Shown piece by piece: positions 4,754 to 5,080 of a stretch of DNA of 5,080 bases; position 1 is the stretch's first letter, and every line of letters starts with the position of its first letter. The translations under genes and the position numbers were made by a program. This DNA comes from Aliarcobacter sp. GTDB lineage: Bacteria; Campylobacterota; Campylobacteria; Campylobacterales; Arcobacteraceae. The notes under the pieces were generated by a model. The model searched no databases, was not told where the DNA came from, and saw only the letters and a list, made by a program, of their open reading frames with translations. The stretch is taken from positions 1 to 5,080 of the forward strand of contig JAGOHQ010000081.1 of the NCBI GenBank assembly GCA_017996075.1. Direction: 5' to 3'.

Positions 4754-5080
4754 ATGAGAATAAATTTAGAAGATACACTTTTTTGTTTAGTTGATGTTCA
4801 AGAAAAGCTTTTCCCACATATTGGAAACAAAGATGAGCTTTTAAGAACTCTTCCAATACTTGTAAAGGGTATGAAAACTTTAGATGTTCCTATTATTGTA
4901 AATGAGCAGTATAAAAAAGGAATTGGGGAAACAATAGAGCCTTTAAAAGAGCTTGTAAATGAGTATGAAGTCTATGAAAAAACTACTTTTTCAGGATGTC
5001 AAAATAGTGATATTTTAAATGCTTTTAAAAAATCTGGTAAAAAAAATATTGTAGTTGCTGGAATAGAGACTCATGTTTGT
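4754..5080 (+). CDS. isochorismatase-family cysteine hydrolase, N-terminal part
   Basis: The gene starts at ATG 4754, five bases after AAAGGAG (4742-4748), and runs off the window after 109 codons, all in frame. It begins MRINLEDTLFCLVDVQEKLF, with the family aspartate D14 in VDVQEKL. NEQYKKGIG at 50-58 matches the EQYPKGLG motif of ISOC1/ISOC2-type members, with Lys in place of Pro. YEKTTFSG holds the probable catalytic lysine K76. The last visible residues are VAGIETHVC, where C109 is the expected nucleophile, so the Asp-Lys-Cys triad is complete although the gene is cut. Members hydrolyse amides or related substrates, for example nicotinamide, N-carbamoyl compounds or isochorismate. The substrate cannot be told here, and siderophore-type isochorismatase is not implied. 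Family usual length is about 180-200 residues, so roughly half is missing. It probably forms its own transcription unit. Confidence 0.9.
   Translation, partial: MRINLEDTLFCLVDVQEKLFPHIGNKDELLRTLPILVKGMKTLDVPIIVNEQYKKGIGETIEPLKELVNEYEVYEKTTFSGCQNSDILNAFKKSGKKNIVVAGIETHVC

Noticed and set aside
1..5080. CRISPR arrays, tRNA or rRNA genes, insertion sequences and phage genes.
   Set aside because: No regularly spaced repeats, no cloverleaf or rRNA motifs, and no transposase or integrase coding were seen; composition looks even across the genes.

Overview
The window is a low-GC, gene-dense stretch of bacterial chromosome with every gene on the + strand. The gene content, the strong A/T codon bias and the protein wording (DnaX with SRTQHFRF after sensor 1 and a C-terminal AKELFDIKKITVKS, plus a periplasmic CPFC thiol oxidoreductase) suggest a Campylobacterota (epsilonproteobacterial) genome, most like Arcobacter or Aliarcobacter. 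This assignment is by recognition, not by a search.

Layout. Bases 1-81 are the last 26 codons of an NADP-type glutamate dehydrogenase gene (gdhA). A 233-base gap follows (82-314). It holds a terminator-like hairpin, a 15-bp perfect inverted repeat, a perfect TATAAT on the minus strand, and the + strand murI promoter with its own perfect TATAAT. murI (glutamate racemase, TTG start, 315-1100) overlaps dnaX (clamp-loader tau/gamma, 1097-2791) by ATGA. After 62 bases comes a secreted DsbC/DsbG-like thiol:disulfide oxidoreductase (2854-3687). Eleven bases later hemC (hydroxymethylbilane synthase, 3699-4637) begins. A 116-base gap contains overlapping hairpins and a hyphenated palindrome just before the ribosome binding site of an isochorismatase-family hydrolase. 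That gene starts at 4754 and runs off the window exactly at its predicted catalytic cysteine.

How the genes work together. murI supplies D-glutamate for peptidoglycan and dnaX serves replication; they are translationally coupled. The Dsb-like gene and hemC are probably co-transcribed; oxidoreductase and heme synthesis could both feed c-type cytochrome maturation, but that link is only inference. gdhA and murI both use glutamate but are separated by structured non-coding DNA and are probably separate transcription units.

This is mostly an ordinary housekeeping region and I see no clear new multi-gene system. The best leads are non-coding: a possible minus-strand small RNA between gdhA and murI, a GC-rich Shine-Dalgarno-like hairpin inside dnaX where a -1 slip would make a short form, and the palindrome overlapping the leader of the isochorismatase-family gene.
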